Positions 63,930 to 64,000 of a stretch of 64,000 nt of DNA are shown here, one piece after another. Positions within the stretch are counted from its first letter, which is position 1; every line of letters begins with the position of its first letter. This DNA comes from Dyadobacter sp. CY312 (GTDB taxonomy: Bacteria; Bacteroidota; Bacteroidia; Cytophagales; Spirosomataceae). The notes beneath the pieces are model-generated. The model had not been told where the DNA came from, did not search any database, and saw only the letters and a list, made by a program, of their open reading frames with translations. The DNA is taken from positions 372,001 through 436,000 of the forward strand of contig NZ_JAJUXG010000009.1 in assembly GCF_021390535.1 (NCBI RefSeq), in the 5' to 3' direction. The translations under genes and the position numbers were made by a program.

Positions 63930-64000
63930 ATGAGAAATCAAATAACGATATCAAAGTTGATGCTGATCACCATTCTGATATTTAGCCATTGTTATGTAAA
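63930..64000 (+). CDS. Start of an exported or membrane protein (cut by window edge)
   Basis: An ATG at 63930 opens a frame that runs to the window end (23 full codons): MRNQITISKLMLITILIFSH then CYVK. The hydrophobic stretch followed by Cys looks like a lipoprotein signal, though too little is visible to be sure. It follows the AraC gene by 23 bases on the same strand. Confidence 0.45.
   Translation, partial: MRNQITISKLMLITILIFSHCYV

Overview
The window looks like chromosomal DNA of a Bacteroidota bacterium, most likely a Cytophagales member close to Dyadobacter or Spirosoma. The signs are a SusC/SusD pair, a one-protein hybrid two-component regulator, many AraC regulators, exported carbohydrate enzymes, weak Shine-Dalgarno sequences and promoter -7 boxes of the TAnnTTTG type. 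This placement comes from gene content and was not computed. No rRNA, tRNA, CRISPR array, prophage or complete insertion sequence was seen.

Region 1 (1-10729). After the 5' part of cmk, a minus-strand set read from 9548 down encodes a UxaA-family sugar-acid dehydratase, a short-chain dehydrogenase, a fumarylacetoacetate-hydrolase-family protein, a fuconolactonase-like amidohydrolase, an exported EEP-fold protein with altered catalytic residues, and LutA, LutB and LutC. A divergent AraC regulator (9863-10729) faces it. Together they fit non-phosphorylative breakdown of L-fucose or a related 6-deoxy or L-galacto sugar: lactone to acid, to 3-deoxy-2-keto acid, to diketo acid, to pyruvate plus L-lactate, with L-lactate then oxidised by LutABC.

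Region 2 (10730-16292) is mostly housekeeping: adenine deaminase, an ECF sigma factor ending in a clear terminator, RarA, a small hypothetical protein and a YfbU-family protein.

Region 3 (16293-41949) is a polysaccharide utilisation locus for substituted glucuronoarabinoxylan. From the promoter end on the minus strand it holds SusC, SusD, GH43, a Tat-type Gfo/Idh/MocA protein, GH95, a second GH43, a tandem CE1 esterase, GH10 xylanase, a fused sialate-esterase-type plus CE4 deacetylase, and GH67 alpha-glucuronidase. A hybrid two-component regulator and a response regulator are divergent. A palindrome TGTCA-N3-TGACA lies upstream of both SusC and GH95, and a MITE-like nested inverted repeat separates SusD from GH43. 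The GH95 has Thr-x-Asn-x-Asn in the active-site strand, which hints at alpha-L-galactosidase activity and would tie this locus to region 1.

Region 4 (41950-48381) is accessory: a ferritin-like remnant, an alpha/beta hydrolase, a small exported protein, an SDR-AraC pair behind a direct-repeat operator candidate, and an AT-rich Na+/H+ antiporter and bestrophin pair that looks imported.

Region 5 (48558-60712) has two paralogous operons for an exported molybdenum hydroxylase (2Fe-2S subunit, molybdopterin subunit, dihaem cytochrome c) with different gene order. Between them are an SDR, two AraC regulators and a phytanoyl-CoA-dioxygenase-like protein. Region 6 (61008-64000) is an overlapping operon of three exported proteins (NTF2-like, flavodoxin lipoprotein, carboxymuconolactone-decarboxylase-like), divergent from an AraC gene, with direct repeats 21 bp apart between them. 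A family of short hairpin repeats with covarying stems is scattered through the intergenic regions.
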